Positions 12,891 to 28,400 of a stretch of 64,000 nt of DNA are shown here, piece by piece. Source of the stretch: Nymphaea colorata. Taxonomy: Eukaryota > Streptophyta > Magnoliopsida > Nymphaeales > Nymphaeaceae. Each line of letters begins with the position of its first letter. The first letter of the stretch is position 1. The stretch is from NCBI RefSeq assembly GCF_008831285.2, contig NC_045145.1, positions 13,966,040 to 14,030,039 on the forward strand, read 5' to 3'. The notes below the pieces were generated by a model. That model searched no databases, was not told where the DNA came from, and saw nothing but the letters and a program-made list of their open reading frames with translations. The position numbers were made by a program, and so were the translations under genes.

Positions 12891-15800
12891 AATATGATAA
12901 TTGTATTCTTGTCATTCTTGGGCAAAAAGATGCCAGTAAAAGTTAAAAAGGAAAATTGGTCACGTCTCTTTTTAATGGGGGAGGGGGGACCCTCTCAGTC
13001 TGCCTGCTACTTCCGGTGTATGACTAACTTTGTGCATAAATGAATGATTGATAGATGCCCATCTTTTTGTGTCCACACGTGATGTTGGTGGGTGTATTTT
13101 AGAAGTGTTTGTGGGTGACCCGGAGCGGCACAGTGAGCAGATTTTTTTCCCGTCTGTCTGATATCTGTTGTGAGTGGTCCTCCGGGTCGACGGCATCAAC
13201 GTCTTGGGACGTAACAATGGACTGACAGTGCCCAACTTTTTGTAGGCGGGAAAAGGGCACTGGTTTTTTTTTTTTCCTTTTTAATTACTCTTAGAGAAAT
13301 CGTCGCATCTCTCCTTGTCCTTTGTGGTCTGTTGAGGATGCTTTCGGTTTTATAGGTCAGTCGGCTGGCCAAGCAGTGTCATGCTGATTATCTGGAAGAC
13401 GTCTATAGGTGTGTATGCGGATGGTGTTCGCAAGAGAAAATCCGGTGATATTTTCTGAAGTGAAAAAAAAAAAAACAAAAACTTCTGAAGATGTTGGCTG
13501 CATATGTTAATTTTGATGCTTTGGCAGACCCTTTTCCCCACTTTGTATGGAACATTGCCCCGGGTTTTAAAAATCCGAAGATTTTAACCAAGACAATCGG
13601 GTAATTGATATCATAGACCTTACAAGACAACTTGCTAGCATGTTGGACTTACGATGTGGCCTTCCTTTTGGGTTCCAATAAGTTCACATAATATTGCCAA
13701 TTATTTGATAGGCCAGCTTTGGGAAAAAGAAGATTCTAAGAAAGCACCTCGTCTAATCGAAGTTTTGCTTTACTCAAATTACGTTAAAACTAAGGACGCC
13801 AACAAATTGGTTCAGATTAGATATGGCTACTACAAGTCCCACCACTAGAATAGTACATAATTCGACATGGAATTCAATTCAAATTGAAGCATAAGAAATA
13901 CAGTTCCATATCTGAATTCTTCATATCATTACGTTTGGGTATCCGTGGAAGATATTTGTTCCAAGTTCTAATTAGATGTAAATTTCTTATCAGATCCTAC
14001 TGTTTGAACTTGGTTATATCCTAACCGTCGGCATGACTAGTTTAGGATGCCCAGTCTATATCCTTTACTAATACGCGCCTTTGACATCCCAGGTTACTTT
14101 AATACCACGCGCCTCTGAAGGCTTGGCGGATAACAAACATAAACACGTTCATGCACCTGCAAGCACACACACACTCACACACATTTAAAGCATACGAGTT
14201 TGCTTTGATACCTCCATTACACACCTATTAATTGGACGTCTAGTATCAAGATCGGTAACTAACATTTAGGCCATGTTTAATGTTATGTTTAGCATTTTTA
14301 TATGTTAGACTGATTTCCAATATGAAATTTCAGGCAGATTTTAACTTTGTTCATAAATTGCTGCATCGAGAAATTGAGTCTTTATTAAATACACCAGCAA
14401 GACAAGTCCAGTTGGATGTCACAATTGTGACCCAAGCGTGCAAAAAGAAGTTTTAGAAATCTTCCAAAATAATGTTGTTTAATTTTTAACAAATGAAGAA
14501 AGCAAATTAAAAATGGAAAGTAAATTAAGTAATGCTAAATATGATACAGACTTTTTTGCTTTTGAAGTTCATATCTATGCGAGTCAGGAATTCACCACCA
14601 TAACTCCAAAGTTAAAAGCTATCACTGTAAGGGTATGAAGCAACAAAATCACTGAAGAATATGAGTTCATTGCATGTCTTGGACTAGCTTCAACAATGCC
14701 ATGGGCGGATTGTCTCCTTGGATCCTGCTTTTCTCTTGATTTTTTATTATTTTAACTCCTCCACATCAGATCTTTCTTCTTCATCCAAGCTGATTGTACT
14801 TAAACGAACAGCTCTAATATGTTTCCTCGAGTTAGTTATATATAGATAATCAGATTACCATCGCCCTGAGCCAATTCTATTATTGAACATTTCAGTTCTC
14901 ATGCACCCAATAAGGATCGAACTGATTGGCGATGAATTTGCCAGTTATGAGTTGGCCACTTTGACCGTTTAGTCGTTGGTACTTCACGGACTCATACTCA
15001 ATAGGAGCTGTGTTTCTGTTAGTGGATGCCAATTATATTACTTACCCTTACCTTTATACATCTATATTTTGAAATATGCTTTTCCATACTGTCAAGTTCC
15101 TCTTTTTGTAAGGTCATAGTTTTTGACGGCCACTAGCTCGGCCCAGTTCCCAGCCTTATCTTTCTCTCACTATTTGGTTTCCCATTCATCGTCATGCAAA
15201 AATACTTGTTTGATCCAAGAACTACTCTGAACACATTACTCACGATGACCTTGCCATTTGCTTATTCTATTCCTGTCTTCCAAATCACGTTTAATTTATT
15301 GCATAATGTGCTTAGATACTGAACCTCAAGACCAAATTGAATTACAATAACTTACATCAATTCACAACATTGTCATCGTTATGTCTTCGTACTCTTGTCC
15401 TGCAAATGCTACTTTTATTTGGACCATGAGCGTATAATCAAGTACTTAATTTTCATGTGTCTCAGTAAAAGGGAATGAAACAGTTTCTACGTGTGACCAC
15501 CGCAATATAAAGCCAAACTGGATGTATGTGAAAACTATAACGCCTTTCTATGAGTACAAAAATATCGATTAGAAATTTTCCTTTTTTGTTTTGAAAGTCT
15601 ATGTTGAACGTGATTTGCCCCACAAAATAATAAATCCCCTCCATTATTCCCTGAGCTCCCAAAAAAAAAAAAAAATCACGCGCTTATGCTTGAAAATTTT
15701 GTCCAGTTTTCAAACTGGACCTGCACACAAAAGAGAGAGAGAGAGGCTGCACTGATCATCATCAACAGTAGTAAGGCACTCATCATCACCTACATTTGCC

Positions 15801-18800
15801 CCTTCACGTGGGGTGTACGTGTGAGGGCACTCAAAACTAGAAACACATTAGAATAGCCATGCCTGCGCACATGCACATGCAGAGGCATTTGTGGTCCATA
15901 TATCAGGCCAATCATCACTGTCCTACCAGCCAATGAAGCACTCACTCTTGGAGAGGTACTCCTGTAGTATTGCCCTTTTCATACACCGTGTAATGTAAGG
16001 ATAAAAAGGGGGACGTCCTGCGCATGGATCTTCTGATGGTCCCAACCAGCAATCTGATGAGCTTGAGATGGACTTCAGTCACTGCACGGTCACCTTGTCC
16101 CATGGGCCGCACCACACCATGTGTAAATCAAAATTGGAACTCTTGTCTAGGGACCATTCCTAGTCCTATCTCTGCCAACGTACGTCTATAACAAGCCAGC
16201 AACTCGTACAGTTACCATACAGTCGCACTGCTCATCACACGGCAGTCAGTGAGCCCACTTCGGAGATGGGTCTTAGCTCACTTTGGTCAGGTTGGGCAGA
16301 GATTGTCTCTCTCGTACCGGACCAACCTGAACCATCAGGCCTGCATGCTAGCAGGCGCCTTTTTCCTTCTGTAAAAACAACAGAAGAAGAGAGTTTAACC
16401 CAGGTTGGTGATGGAAATAAGTGATGTGGAAAACTGTGAGCGTTGAATTCTATACTAGCCAGCCAGCCAAGCACGTCGATCGCCTGATCTAATAATTGCA
16501 CATGTAAACTTACACTCCCTTTCTCTCAAAAGGAAGCATGGAGCAGAAAGCTCTGCAAACTTTACAACCCTCGACATAGATGAAACATGTTAACGTTGAA
16601 TACCAGGGATCTCAATGACCGGATCCGATATGGCGCTCAAATGGTGGTCCAACAATACGAGACCAAGGGTGAACATTTTACCTCCTTACTCTTTATGCCC
16701 AACAAGAAGAAAGGGGTCATGAGCTCTGAGAACAAGCCCTCTTCATCCCCTTCTCAGACCAGTGAACGGGAGATCCCTGGGACCTTGATAATCTAAAGCC
16801 CGTACTTATGGGTGTCAATTAACCCCACCATTGTCCCCTAACCCCCTGACGAGTGACGACTAGACTTAGGGTGCGGTTGAACCTAAATTGGTAATGTCCA
16901 TATCATAAAAAGCTTCTTTAATTTCACATTCCTGAAGGGAAACCTCAGGTACGTTTTTTTTTTCTGTAATTTTTTTCTTGGGAAGAAAATTCAGAAAAGT
17001 GTTCAGGGAATATATTAAAAATATGACGTAAAGAAGAGCGTCTGCCACGTTAATTTCGCAGCAGAAAATATGATATTTTAAAACGTAAGTGTTCTTAAAG
17101 AAATCGTGAGAAGAATGAGCTCCTCATGAGGAGGTTAGCCTTAATTTTGTGGTAGTTTAATTTCCGCCTTCTTCCAGTTGGAACTCGGTGCTCTGCAAAA
17201 TGAATGTGTCATCCACAAACCCAGTGGCCGTAATGCTTTTAGTCGTGGAGGTGACTTATTGCCATCATGATCAAAGTTCATGAGCTTCGCGGAGGTAAAA
17301 AGTTGAAGAGGTCCGAAGAGTTCTAACTACAAGCTTCTGCTGGGGAGGGCTGACTAGGAGGTGGCTAGTCATGGGTTCAAATCGAGTTAGCAACCCATCG
17401 TGCTTGCCAACATGAAGGTTCTTGGGATTCAACCGGAGTTCACCTCAAACTCTCACATGCTTCAGAAGGCAACTGTGCCCATTGCAGGTTAGACCAACCA
17501 GACCAGGCCTTGTGCCACAGTAGTCACACTGGCTTCTCGATTATTAAAAAAAAAAGGAAAAAGAAAAACGAGTGATCATGTGTTTACATAAAATGTTCAA
17601 AGAAGAAATGGAAAGAGTGTTCAGTTTGTCGGTGAACTATCAGCCCACATGAGGGGCATGGCAAATTCGGAGTGATCAGCGCATGTGGCAGATACTTGTT
17701 CATATTTGGAGCTAGGACTGGAATTGTTTGATGAACTGACGCAAGATCCCCATACATCAACAGTAGATATATATGGTAAGTAGGCCTCTCATATAGAATT
17801 TTAAATGTTTCGAATCTCGGAGTTTGCAGCCATCCACGGTCCGAGTATACCAGCGTCTCGACAATGTGGTACAGTTGAAATCTAGGGTCTCTCATAGAAC
17901 ACTATATTGCCAAACATGCGCGGTCTATGTTGTCTAACATGCTCGTCAGATGGTAGAGCCTTGCAATCTGTCTATAGCGATTGCCATGAATCCCAGGCAA
18001 ACCCTGTGATCTTGACAAGGTTCCAAGTACGGATGGAACCGAGCCAAGCAACTCGTGGCTTAAACCGGTTCAAGCTAGTATCACACTCATCTCAAGTTGG
18101 GTTCAACGAGCTAATCAGCTGAACGTTAGGTCCAGGGGACTGAGAACGAACAGGATGCATTTCTTAAAACGTAGTTTGGTTAACCTTGTTAATCAAACGA
18201 GTTATTAATGAGACACCTAACCGTGTGCGCGCCTGTGTTGCATGCACATGTATGTAATTTTACATACCGTCCATTAACATATATACTTTCATTTATTAAT
18301 TTATGTCTTAATAATTTGTAAATTAATTTTTATTCACATCGACTCGTCAACAAAAAATAGAAATTGAACGTTTGAGATTAAACCGTGAATACGATTTTAT
18401 GATCATTAAATCACATTGCAACTTCGCCTTCCAACTGGAATCGGATTCAAGCTTATTGCATAGACTAAACAAAGATCGAACAAATTATGTTTGTTGTCAA
18501 ACAACTTAGGCTTTTCTCGAGCTGAATATGAACCTGCTTTAATAAATTAATGAATGAACAAAGCTTGAACATGCCCAGTGCGTGGTTCAATCGTTTGTCC
18601 TGTTTTCCAGCCCCATTCTTAAACTTACTCGATTTAGAGCTTCAACTACTAGACTACTATAGCTAGCTCATCTAGTAAACAATTGGCAGCATTTGGAATT
18701 AGGGATGGTTCAAAAGGTTTTAATTGATTGTCAATGAAGGAATCGACGTGCAGCTGCAAACCGCCAGGAGGTTGGGACTAGAGATGGAAGCATCTGTAAA

Positions 18801-19257
18801 ATTTCAACTAGGGCATTTGTATCTCAAAGGGCCACTAAAGATGAATAAGAGTTCGATAAAGGAATTCCATGTCTTTTCGGTGACTTATTTAATTTCTTTA
18901 TGATGTCAATCTGTTCAACATGAATTTGACCTACATGGTGTCAAAGTGAACTACAGCTGCGAAAAAGAATAAGATTTACAAACAGGGCACTTCGGCCAGT
19001 GGCTCAGTGAGAAGGAGTTGCAGATGAACCCAGCCTGCAAAGAGGAGAAAGGCCACATCCATATGAAAGATCAGAAGCCATGAAGGTTAAGAGAAACTGC
19101 AATGTCATAAATATGTGGAAACTGCACACAACATAAGAGGAAAGGATTTATACAAAAAAGAAAATAAAAAATAAATCAAATGACCTGTAGCATTAGCAGT
19201 CCCAGACGCGAAGCCATAGTGATTTTGATGAATGATGGAAAAAGAAGAAAGCAGCCC
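12891..19257. other. Intergenic, about 6.4 kb, no gene recognised
   Basis: Several open frames of 60-100 codons occur (13654-13848, 16235-16501, 17584-17895), but none shows a family motif or a plausible exon chain. The DNA is AT-rich with CA and GA microsatellites (14166-14184, 15732-15745). A possible SINE at 17335-17556 is listed separately. Confidence 0.55.
17335..17556 (+). mobile_element. Possible tRNA-derived SINE
   Basis: A short stretch resembles an RNA polymerase III-type SINE. It has an A-box-like TAGGAGGTGG at about 17352, then GGTTCAAATC (B-box-like) near 17375, a unique body, and an A-rich tail starting at 17545. The A box is a poor match and I could not establish flanking target-site duplications, so this is tentative. 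Confidence 0.3.
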
Positions 19258-19457
19258 AATGTGCACACTTGAGGTCTTGCCTGATTACAGGTCCTGCTGC
19301 AAAGGAGATGATGAAAAAGGGTCCAAGCTTAAAATTGCTTTCATGGCTTGAAGTTGAAATTTTGATTTCCACTTGCAGTGATGATTAAATGGCATAACTT
19401 TCTCCCATGCAGACAAAGCAGTTAACCACAATAACTAGTGATGCTTCAGAAAGGGAA

Positions 19458-22400
19458 CTATCTTCTCTGCATCATAGACATAGAGGTGGCTGAAGCCTCT
19501 GCTATTAAAGAAACTGGTTGCCGTGCCTGCAGGCAAGCACATATATCAAAAGGGTTCAACTGAGACCCATCAAACACAAGATTTAAACCAGGTAAAGGAA
19601 CATGTTGGCTGTCAGCATCATCTGAAGGCCCGTGTGTTGTGCTTGACGACTGTGATTCATGTAACGAGGAGTCATCACTAGAACATGCTGCAGCCTCATA
19701 CAGAGAAGGGAGGGCGTATGATCTGTAAATGATCAAAAGATGGGAATCAATTAAGGAAGTGATATTGAAAACATGATATGCAGCACACAGCAAAGCAACA
19801 GAAACGAAACAAAAAGATCCCTGGGCAACGTTTTCAAAGACATGGAAGCATAACTTGGCTTTTTCAGAACTCAATATCAGATCAGCCAAACTCATCTTGG
19901 TGGCTTGGACTGGTAAACATGGTCACTCAGGCTAGTCATGTTGTTCGGCTTAATTTAGAAAAAGAGATAAAGCTTATGATAGATAAGCTTGGAAATTAGC
20001 ACATAAACGTGTTTATGTCATAATATATATACATATATTCTAATTATTAGTTCAAGAAGATATCATACTGTGTAAATAAATGTTAATAATATATTAGATC
20101 ATCATTTGATTATTATATATATATCATAGGCCAATGTTTTTTAGTTGTAATATAGCATGTTTAACTAAAATCCCATTATACAAGTCAATAAAGAAAATAA
20201 AGCTTATCTCACACACGCAATACAGTTTGACCAATTTACATGTTCCTCAAAAGATTGCGAACACAACATGACTTACGCAAGAATGACATAGTTGATGGAC
20301 AAAATATTACTCTTGTTGAATTATTTACTGCTGTTAAATATCTTATTAGTTTTAACAAAATATGTATTATTTACTGCTGTTAAAAATCTTATTAGTTTTT
20401 ACAAAATATGATCTATTTATTGAGAACAGTTCCAGTTCTGAATATAAATGAAATGCAATTTTAAATCTTCAACCTCACAGAATCATCAAATTGGTTGAAT
20501 CAATAAAAACTCGGTTGTCTCAACCAATTCTTGATTGACTCAAACCAAATTAGTAAATTGACTTGCCTGAGTTTGGTCCAACACAAGACACTGAAGTTTT
20601 TTCCTAGGTTAGGGGCAATGCAAGAGAACTTGGGCAAGTCACCAGTTGACTTGCAGAGTTTGATAACAAAACATACAAGTGGCATGCGACATGAATTCAT
20701 AAATCTAATCCTATGCAAAGGTGTCCATGGGAGCATAAAGCTACCTTATTTGTCTAAAAGCCAGTAGATGGTCAAGTTGCATAATGTAGATTGTTTTAAT
20801 ACTTTGTGGCCTCATGAATGTTCCATTGTATATCAGAACCTAGGTATAGATGTAAAGTGCTATCATAATCCATGTAGGCATGTACATGATATGGATTAAA
20901 GATGTGAATCAGAACCCATGTGAAGATGGAGAGAATAGTTTTCTTGGGAGTTTTCAGTGTCTTAAACATTCATATTGTGTGAATCAGTCATTCCATATGC
21001 ATGGTTAGAGAATGTTTTGCGAGAATACTATTTGAATCCAAAAGAAAACTCATGAACAGAATCCAAAAGAGATTTGACAAACTTAACTATGGCAATGAAG
21101 AAAGAAATCTGCATATGAAATCAACCAAATGTTCGGAAGCAAGAAATAGATAGCAAATTAAACTTTACCTGAGAATGCTCCCATCAAAGATCAAAATTTC
21201 AAAACGGCCACGTTGCCGACTCCAGAGTTTGTGCCTCTGATGTTCAGGGACTGTTCCCATTATTGGAACTGAGGATTCCAACTTCCATCTTCCACTAGCA
21301 TAGTTTAGCAGATGTCGAGTAGAGTCTTTTGCTTGTTCTCTTTGATACAAAACCCTAGCAACAGGACCTGTTGCATGATACTCAGAGCAAATCTCAACTA
21401 ACCTTTTTCTCAAAGCATGCATTGCTTCATAATGTTCTGAAAGAGATTCTGACTGAAGTAGATCGGAGGAAGCAATCTTTTGACAGATAGTGCTACATAA
21501 TTTTGGGTTGAAAAGTGGAATCCCAAATTCAATGCTTAAAGGAACCCACTCATAGTCTTCATTTTCTGGCTGGTGATGTTGAACTTCTTTTACTTTGCAG
21601 AGCTTAATCAAGCGAATGTAACCAATTGTCCATAACTTTATCTTGATAGACAGATCATTCAGTAGCTGCTCCAATTTCGCACTTTCTTCATCACATAGCC
21701 CGGTTTCTTTACCAATATGAGTAAGAGAACCATTCTTTAAAGGCAGAGCAATATCCTTTGTAACGGGCTTTCCAGAATCGTCAAGATCATACTTATTCAG
21801 AGGTTGTACAAGTACAGCTGAGTATTTCAGAAGTGAGTTTAGGCAATGCAGTAGTATAGTTCCACTGACCAAGTTCCCCTCAAACTTGCCTCCTAATCCT
21901 CCAGCTGTGGATCCATCCCAACTCCATATTAGTGCTTTGGCACATCCTGCTAAGGGTGCAGGAAGCAGTCTCAGACGTTGTCCTTTAACTAACACAACTG
22001 ATAAAGGCCCAATACCTGCAGATGAGTATAAGACCAGTTTCATCCATGGAGTCATAGAAGAGTAAGTGGGAGGACCAAAGTGGATAGGACCTGCAGCACC
22101 AGGCAAAACTGATGTAGAAGGTAGAGGAATCATTGATATAATGATATCATAGTCACGATTAAAAAGTCGGTCTAAAGTTGCAGGTGCTAAGCCTGCCAAA
22201 CTTTCACAACGTAGAACATCTACATGATAGCCACCTTTCTTTTTTACCATACTATTACCAATATCAGACAGGTCAGAAAACCTCACTTTTTCATCATTCA
22301 CAAGCTTATCTTCTATCTTCAAATCTTCAAGTTTGTCAGTGTTATTTGTTGCCACATGTTCTGAACTCAATCTCTCAATACTGTTACTACTGCTAACAGA

Positions 22401-25400
22401 TTCAGCACATTCATTTTCATCCTTGAGATTTTCATGAGGAGATAACTGCAAATGACTATCATTGGTAGTTGTCTGAGCCTCAGTTGAATTAGATATTGCA
22501 TCATCGTGCAAGGAGATAGTGTTATCACAGGCTAAAGAAATTTCTGTACCGTCTTCAGATTCACATAAAATTTCTGAACTTTCTTCTGCTTCACCTAATG
22601 TATCATCTGAAATCACTCCAGATTTAAGGCACTGCAGCACACATCGGAGGCTGAATGCATGATTAGCAAATTCCTGCAATTCACCCTCAAATTTGGTTCC
22701 TTCTAATGTTGTAAGGTCTTTACACAGATCTGCAATGCTAGCATCACCAAGCTTTCCAGCTTCATAAAGTGTTACAGCATGAGATTTCAACCCTGAAAAG
22801 TAATAATTTTTACTAAGCTATGAATATATTACAATATGCAAGCAACTTATACAAAAATGTTAGCAAAATTCATCATTGAAAATGATAAAAATGGAGTGGG
22901 GACCTGTGGTGAAGATGTAACCCACGGGACCAAGTTTATGAACAAGACAGCAGGCAAGAGAAATTAAACCACAGTTGCAACAAAAAATAGAAAGGATAAT
23001 GAATGAAGCTAATGACATGGGCAACCATCTTTTTCACTGCTTATGAATGTCCAGCTCTAAGAGTATAAGCCATTGTCATGGATATCTTGATATTTTCAAA
23101 AATATCAAGATAATATTAGCAAAACAGAGAAAAAGAAACAAAATAAGGCAAAATATAATGATATTTTGAAAATATTACCAAAAGATCTTTCTCACGATAT
23201 TATAATCATACTTTCCTTTTTCTTGATAAAAACATTTTTAGTGTTTTTCCTATCTTTTTGTGTTAACATTTTAAAAACTATCTTGAATCTTCACCATGTT
23301 TTTGTAAGAAAAATTGCTAACAAATTCATAAGTTCATAACTTATCCATAATTTGTATATGTTTTTTCATTTTCTGAATTCCCCATATTTGTCATGAGAAA
23401 AATAAACTTTTCTGATAGGTACTCAAGATAAACCTTGCTGATGAAAACCCAAAAATGACATTTCCGACAATGGTACAAACAATATAAAATCATGGTCATA
23501 CGTTTTCTTTTCTTTCTAGGCTGTGAGTACTGTAACGAGAAGGTGGTATCATATCCGACCATACACACTGGATAAGAATCACTAGATCATCAAGTCCAGA
23601 TTATTTAATGCATGCAAGCGGATCGGCTAATTGCTTCTTCCCCAATTCTCCAACTTTATGTAGGATTCCACTTACATCAAATCAAGTATTGTGTACATAC
23701 ATCTTCAACAGCATAAACAGATTAACATCTTAAATGCCATCCACGACCAGGAAAAACTGTAACCAAGGAGGCTCAATGGCAATATCAAATTATCAACCAT
23801 GGCAGGATGCGGAAAATGGACAGAATGATAAATAAATGCAATAGCAACTTGAGGAAATGCACCTGGTGAAACTGAACCCATCATCAAATAAGATGTTATG
23901 TTAGCATCCACGAGAAAAGCAACACGTGTAGGCCCAGAAATTCCCTTCATTTTTTCTAACCCAGTGTCATGTCCTTGAGCTACTCGACTTCCATCAGCAG
24001 GAAGGTCTGCTGAGCTGGCACTTGCACGAGAACCAACATCTTCATCACTCTGAAGAGAGGCAGGCAAATTCAGCTCTTGAAGAACTGAAGCCGGATCGAT
24101 TACTTTAACAGCCCAGCCTAGTCGGCAAGCAAAAGATGCAGCAGTTTGCAGCTGAGAAAGGTCTGCTTGTAGTGTTGAAGCCAATTCAGCAACTGTAGCA
24201 TTTTCATTTGAAACAACAAAAACAGCATAAAGTAACCTGAAAGTAGGTTACCGTAAGAGAATTCGATATTAGCAAGAGACGAGAAATTTATTTTCAAATT
24301 GCAAGCCAGTAATAGTTGCTAAGCACATGGTGACTCACTCCTCAATTGGGTCCTCATACGACTGTTCCCGATTAGAAACAAAACCTTCCAGCCTGCAGAC
24401 TGTTGAGAGGCAACATAAACAATTCCATATTATAAACAAAACTTAAAAATTAAAGAGAAGATCCCGCTGACAACCTTTATCCAATAGATATCTGGGCTAT
24501 CAACTAGTTCAATTCCCTTTTCTGAAATAGTAGGTTCATAACTTATTAGCTGAAAGTATTGGTACCAAGAAGGGACCTCGAATGTTGAAATCCATGAATA
24601 TAATGGATATCACTAAATGAAACAACTAATCTAGTGACTTAACAAATTAAAAGAGGATCTGATGCAAGATGAAAGCATAACCAAATCATGTAACTGGATC
24701 TAGTTAGATTTTTAATACTTGTAAATAGATCCAGATCCGCAATCCATCCCTTTCTCTATATAAAGGGACGTGGATCATTTTGTAAGGACAGTCAAGAAGT
24801 GGAAAGAAATGAAGTGTGTTGTTAGTTTTCTTTTGTTCTTCTTGTTCGATTGATCATTTGCTTGAGTTTTAGTTTAAGTTTAGTTTTAGTTTAGTTGTAA
24901 GTGCAGATCGGTTGATCTTAATTTCTATTGCATCAGGATCCTAGATCAATCTCAGAAGTGAAAAGCTCAGAATATCCAAAGGAATGCCAATCCATCATTT
25001 GATTAAGTAAAGCAGATTAGAAGTTGAATCTGAAGAAGCAAGTCACTAATTATAAAAAAATTGAAGACAATAGTCAAATTCAGAAGTGTGTTGAAGCTCA
25101 GCCTACTTCCAATTCTGTTAATATGTAAATGGGACAATCAGGAAAGATAAAGGAAAGGAAAAAAAAATGCTTTTAAAGTTTTTCCCCTATTCAAGATAGT
25201 ATGAATGATCGGTAAGTGAAAAACAAAGATAATGCAAAAATAGCACACCTTTGAACCGATCATCTGGATAAACAGGAACATCAAAGTAGATCAGTCCTCG
25301 CTGGTAGAGACCCTTTATGATCTGAGCATCAAAAAGGAAGTACGAATTTCCTTCCTCCTTGCAGATCTTGTCAATTGTGGATGCTTCCTCTTCAGTGAGT

Positions 25401-28400
25401 TTCTAAAAGAGATATTAGCATTTTAATTTTGAAATAATAAATATGTCTTGCAGACAACAGAAAGAGATGAGTAGCCGCATGACAGCCAGAGTTAGCATTT
25501 GTTATTAGGAACGATAAGCAAGTCATGCATGTAAGAGGAACTAAATATACACATATTGATATACATAATATATATATATATATATTGGAGGTGAAACCCT
25601 CCAGCCATCTGGATCTCCATCCAATAATGGCCACCCGATGCATTGCATGCAGGCAGGAGTGATTAAACACACTGCATCGGGTGGTATGCTGTGAGAGGCC
25701 AGAGGGTTTTTCCATCCAGACCCAAATGGAGAAATCCAAGGATGTTATACACACACACACACACAAATATATATCTATATATGTATATATATATATAGAG
25801 AGAGAAAGAGAGCTACATATGAAAGGAATATTTAAACCATCTCTCACCCTGAACTCTTCCAAAGTGAAATTAACAAGGCAAACACCCCACCATGGCTCAA
25901 TGGCGAAATCAACAGGCTGTGTTGGCAACAACTCCTTGGCAATGGACTTGTTAAGCTTCCACATAATTTTCTAGCAAGCTCCAAAACAAGTAACTTCAGT
26001 CAGAGAAAAACTAAAGCAAGATCGAATCAGAAGGACAAGATTATATCTGAAGCCCTTAATGTATGATATAATTCAGTAAAGAATGAACCCTTTCTAGTTG
26101 GATTTTCAGTTTCACTGAAAAACCATGCTCTGAAATCCACAGCCACAGACCTAGGTGCAATTAAACGGAAGAAAAAGAGTGCACTTGCATCATCAATCAA
26201 ATATATCAACTTATGATTTTGACATTAAGCTTGTTCTCCACATACAATCAAAAGGTTTTATGTCCCTTGTATTGTCTTTCCTGTAATACTGGATAGATGA
26301 AACTGACAGTCCAAGTGGCAGTAACCTATTTTATTTAATCTTTATGCTCTAATCCTTTTGGTAAAACCATTGAAGGGTGTAAAAAGACTGTGGCACTTCC
26401 CCATGCACAAACTAAGAAAGTAAAATCACTGAAAAATAAAAAAATTTTGATACTTCTCTACAGAAAAAGGAAAGTGGCATCACATATAGAAAAGAAAAAA
26501 AAAACTAGAAATAATATTCTAAACTACTTAGTGAAATAAGCCACTTTAAGATAACTTAGTATCAGCCTGTTCATGACTTTGAGTCACCCCAAGACCTGAT
26601 GTTAAAATACTGATTAGTTATGAAGACAAGTACGGTTCAAAGTTCAAACATAATTTTGCCAATATCTTTTGCAAGAACAGGATTTAAAGGTCACTGCTAC
26701 AAGGAAACTTAGTAAAACTACCTCAACCAGCTGAAGGCTATCCCTAGCCTGCCTATCAAAGCAAAACAACAGGAAAAAAGAGAGAGAAAAAACAAAGAAA
26801 TGGGGAAAGAAAAAAGTTAGACTGGCAATATCTTTCACCATGTGGTGGAAGCTACTTATTCTCATGGCCAAAGACTGCAGTGCTTCCGGACAAAACTTAG
26901 AATTATGATCAAAGCTTATCACCTTGGATCTGCATTTGTTCATGAGATCAATAAATTCATTCCTTCCAATCCCAGTAAGCCGTAAAGCATCTGCAGCACT
27001 AAAGTTTGGAATACTGTCATATGGTTGTTCTGCAAAAAAAACGGTAGGAACAGTCACTCGCCAAAAGCAGATCATGAAGCAACAAATAACTGGTGCATAA
27101 TCAGAAAATGACAGTTTTGAATTGGAAAAGCCATATGAGACACTTCATCAAATTTGAATAAGTAAACAAACAATCACTAATCAACAACTAAATCATGACA
27201 ATCTCTAATGCTTCGAGATGTAAGCAAAACAACAACATATGTACTTTGGCAGTAGAAAATTAATGTTGGAAATATCGGTATTGGTGCTGCATACGTTTGC
27301 TCAGCAAGCATATCAGCCGCCAAGCATCGGTCTGCTTTGGCCTATTTTCCATGGTTCTGATTCAAAAAATAGTTTACAATGTGTTGAATTGATAAATTGA
27401 CTTTATTCTTTTAATATAATCCTGTGTCAGGCAGAATTTTGTTGGCAATTATAGGCCTACCTCTGATTTTGACAAGACTGTAGAAAATAAACAGCACCTA
27501 CTTGTATCACCAGAGAGGGAAAAATATAAAGTTTGAATAGGATATTGACATGACACTTGCGACTATGCAGGTACTAAAATGCCCAAATAAGAAAAATATC
27601 TGGGCAAGTTAGTTCTAATTCAACCACTCTCCAAGAATGCCATTTCATGATACGCAGAATCAGCATCTTTAGGTGCCATTTGTTCATTTATTAAGGTCAT
27701 TTTACCAAGAAATAAGATCTAAGACCATTTAGTCATTTGTTAAGGTAATTTTGTCAAGGTAGTCTCTGAGCGCCACTTACTCATTTGCAAAGGTGATTTA
27801 CTATAGAAAGAAAATCATAGTGGTGCACAAGCAAGATTACAGATCAAGGGAAGAAAAACAAAAGTGACAACCTTAAAACATGGGCTATAAGCAAACAACC
27901 TATTCCACAAAATATATTCTGATGCCTGAAGTTTAGAGGCACAAAGAACTAGCTATACCATTTTTCATCACTTCAAATATCATATCACAGTAATATCTGA
28001 AGGGTGACACTCTCAGAACTCGGCAAATGTACTCAGCGAGATGATATGGGAAAAGCTGCATGAACAATAGGAATAAAAGTTAAAGCACTGCTTCATAATA
28101 TTCCCCTTCTATTGCTAAATTGATTTAGAAACAAACTCAATACAGGAGCTAAACTGTACCGCTAGACTCTTACGCAAGTAACGCATCATTTCTTCATAGT
28201 AGTCCCCTTCTTTCCATAATTTACGAGCAAAACAAGTATTCCACTGGAGTCGCTTTTTAATGCAATAATCTATGACCCTACAAACAATGAAAAATAGAAA
28301 AGTCAACACCAAAAGTAAATATCACTTAGAAGAGAACAGATTAGTGAGAAGGCAATAAGGCATTCAACCCAAAGTCCCAAACAAGGGAATCTACCTAAAT

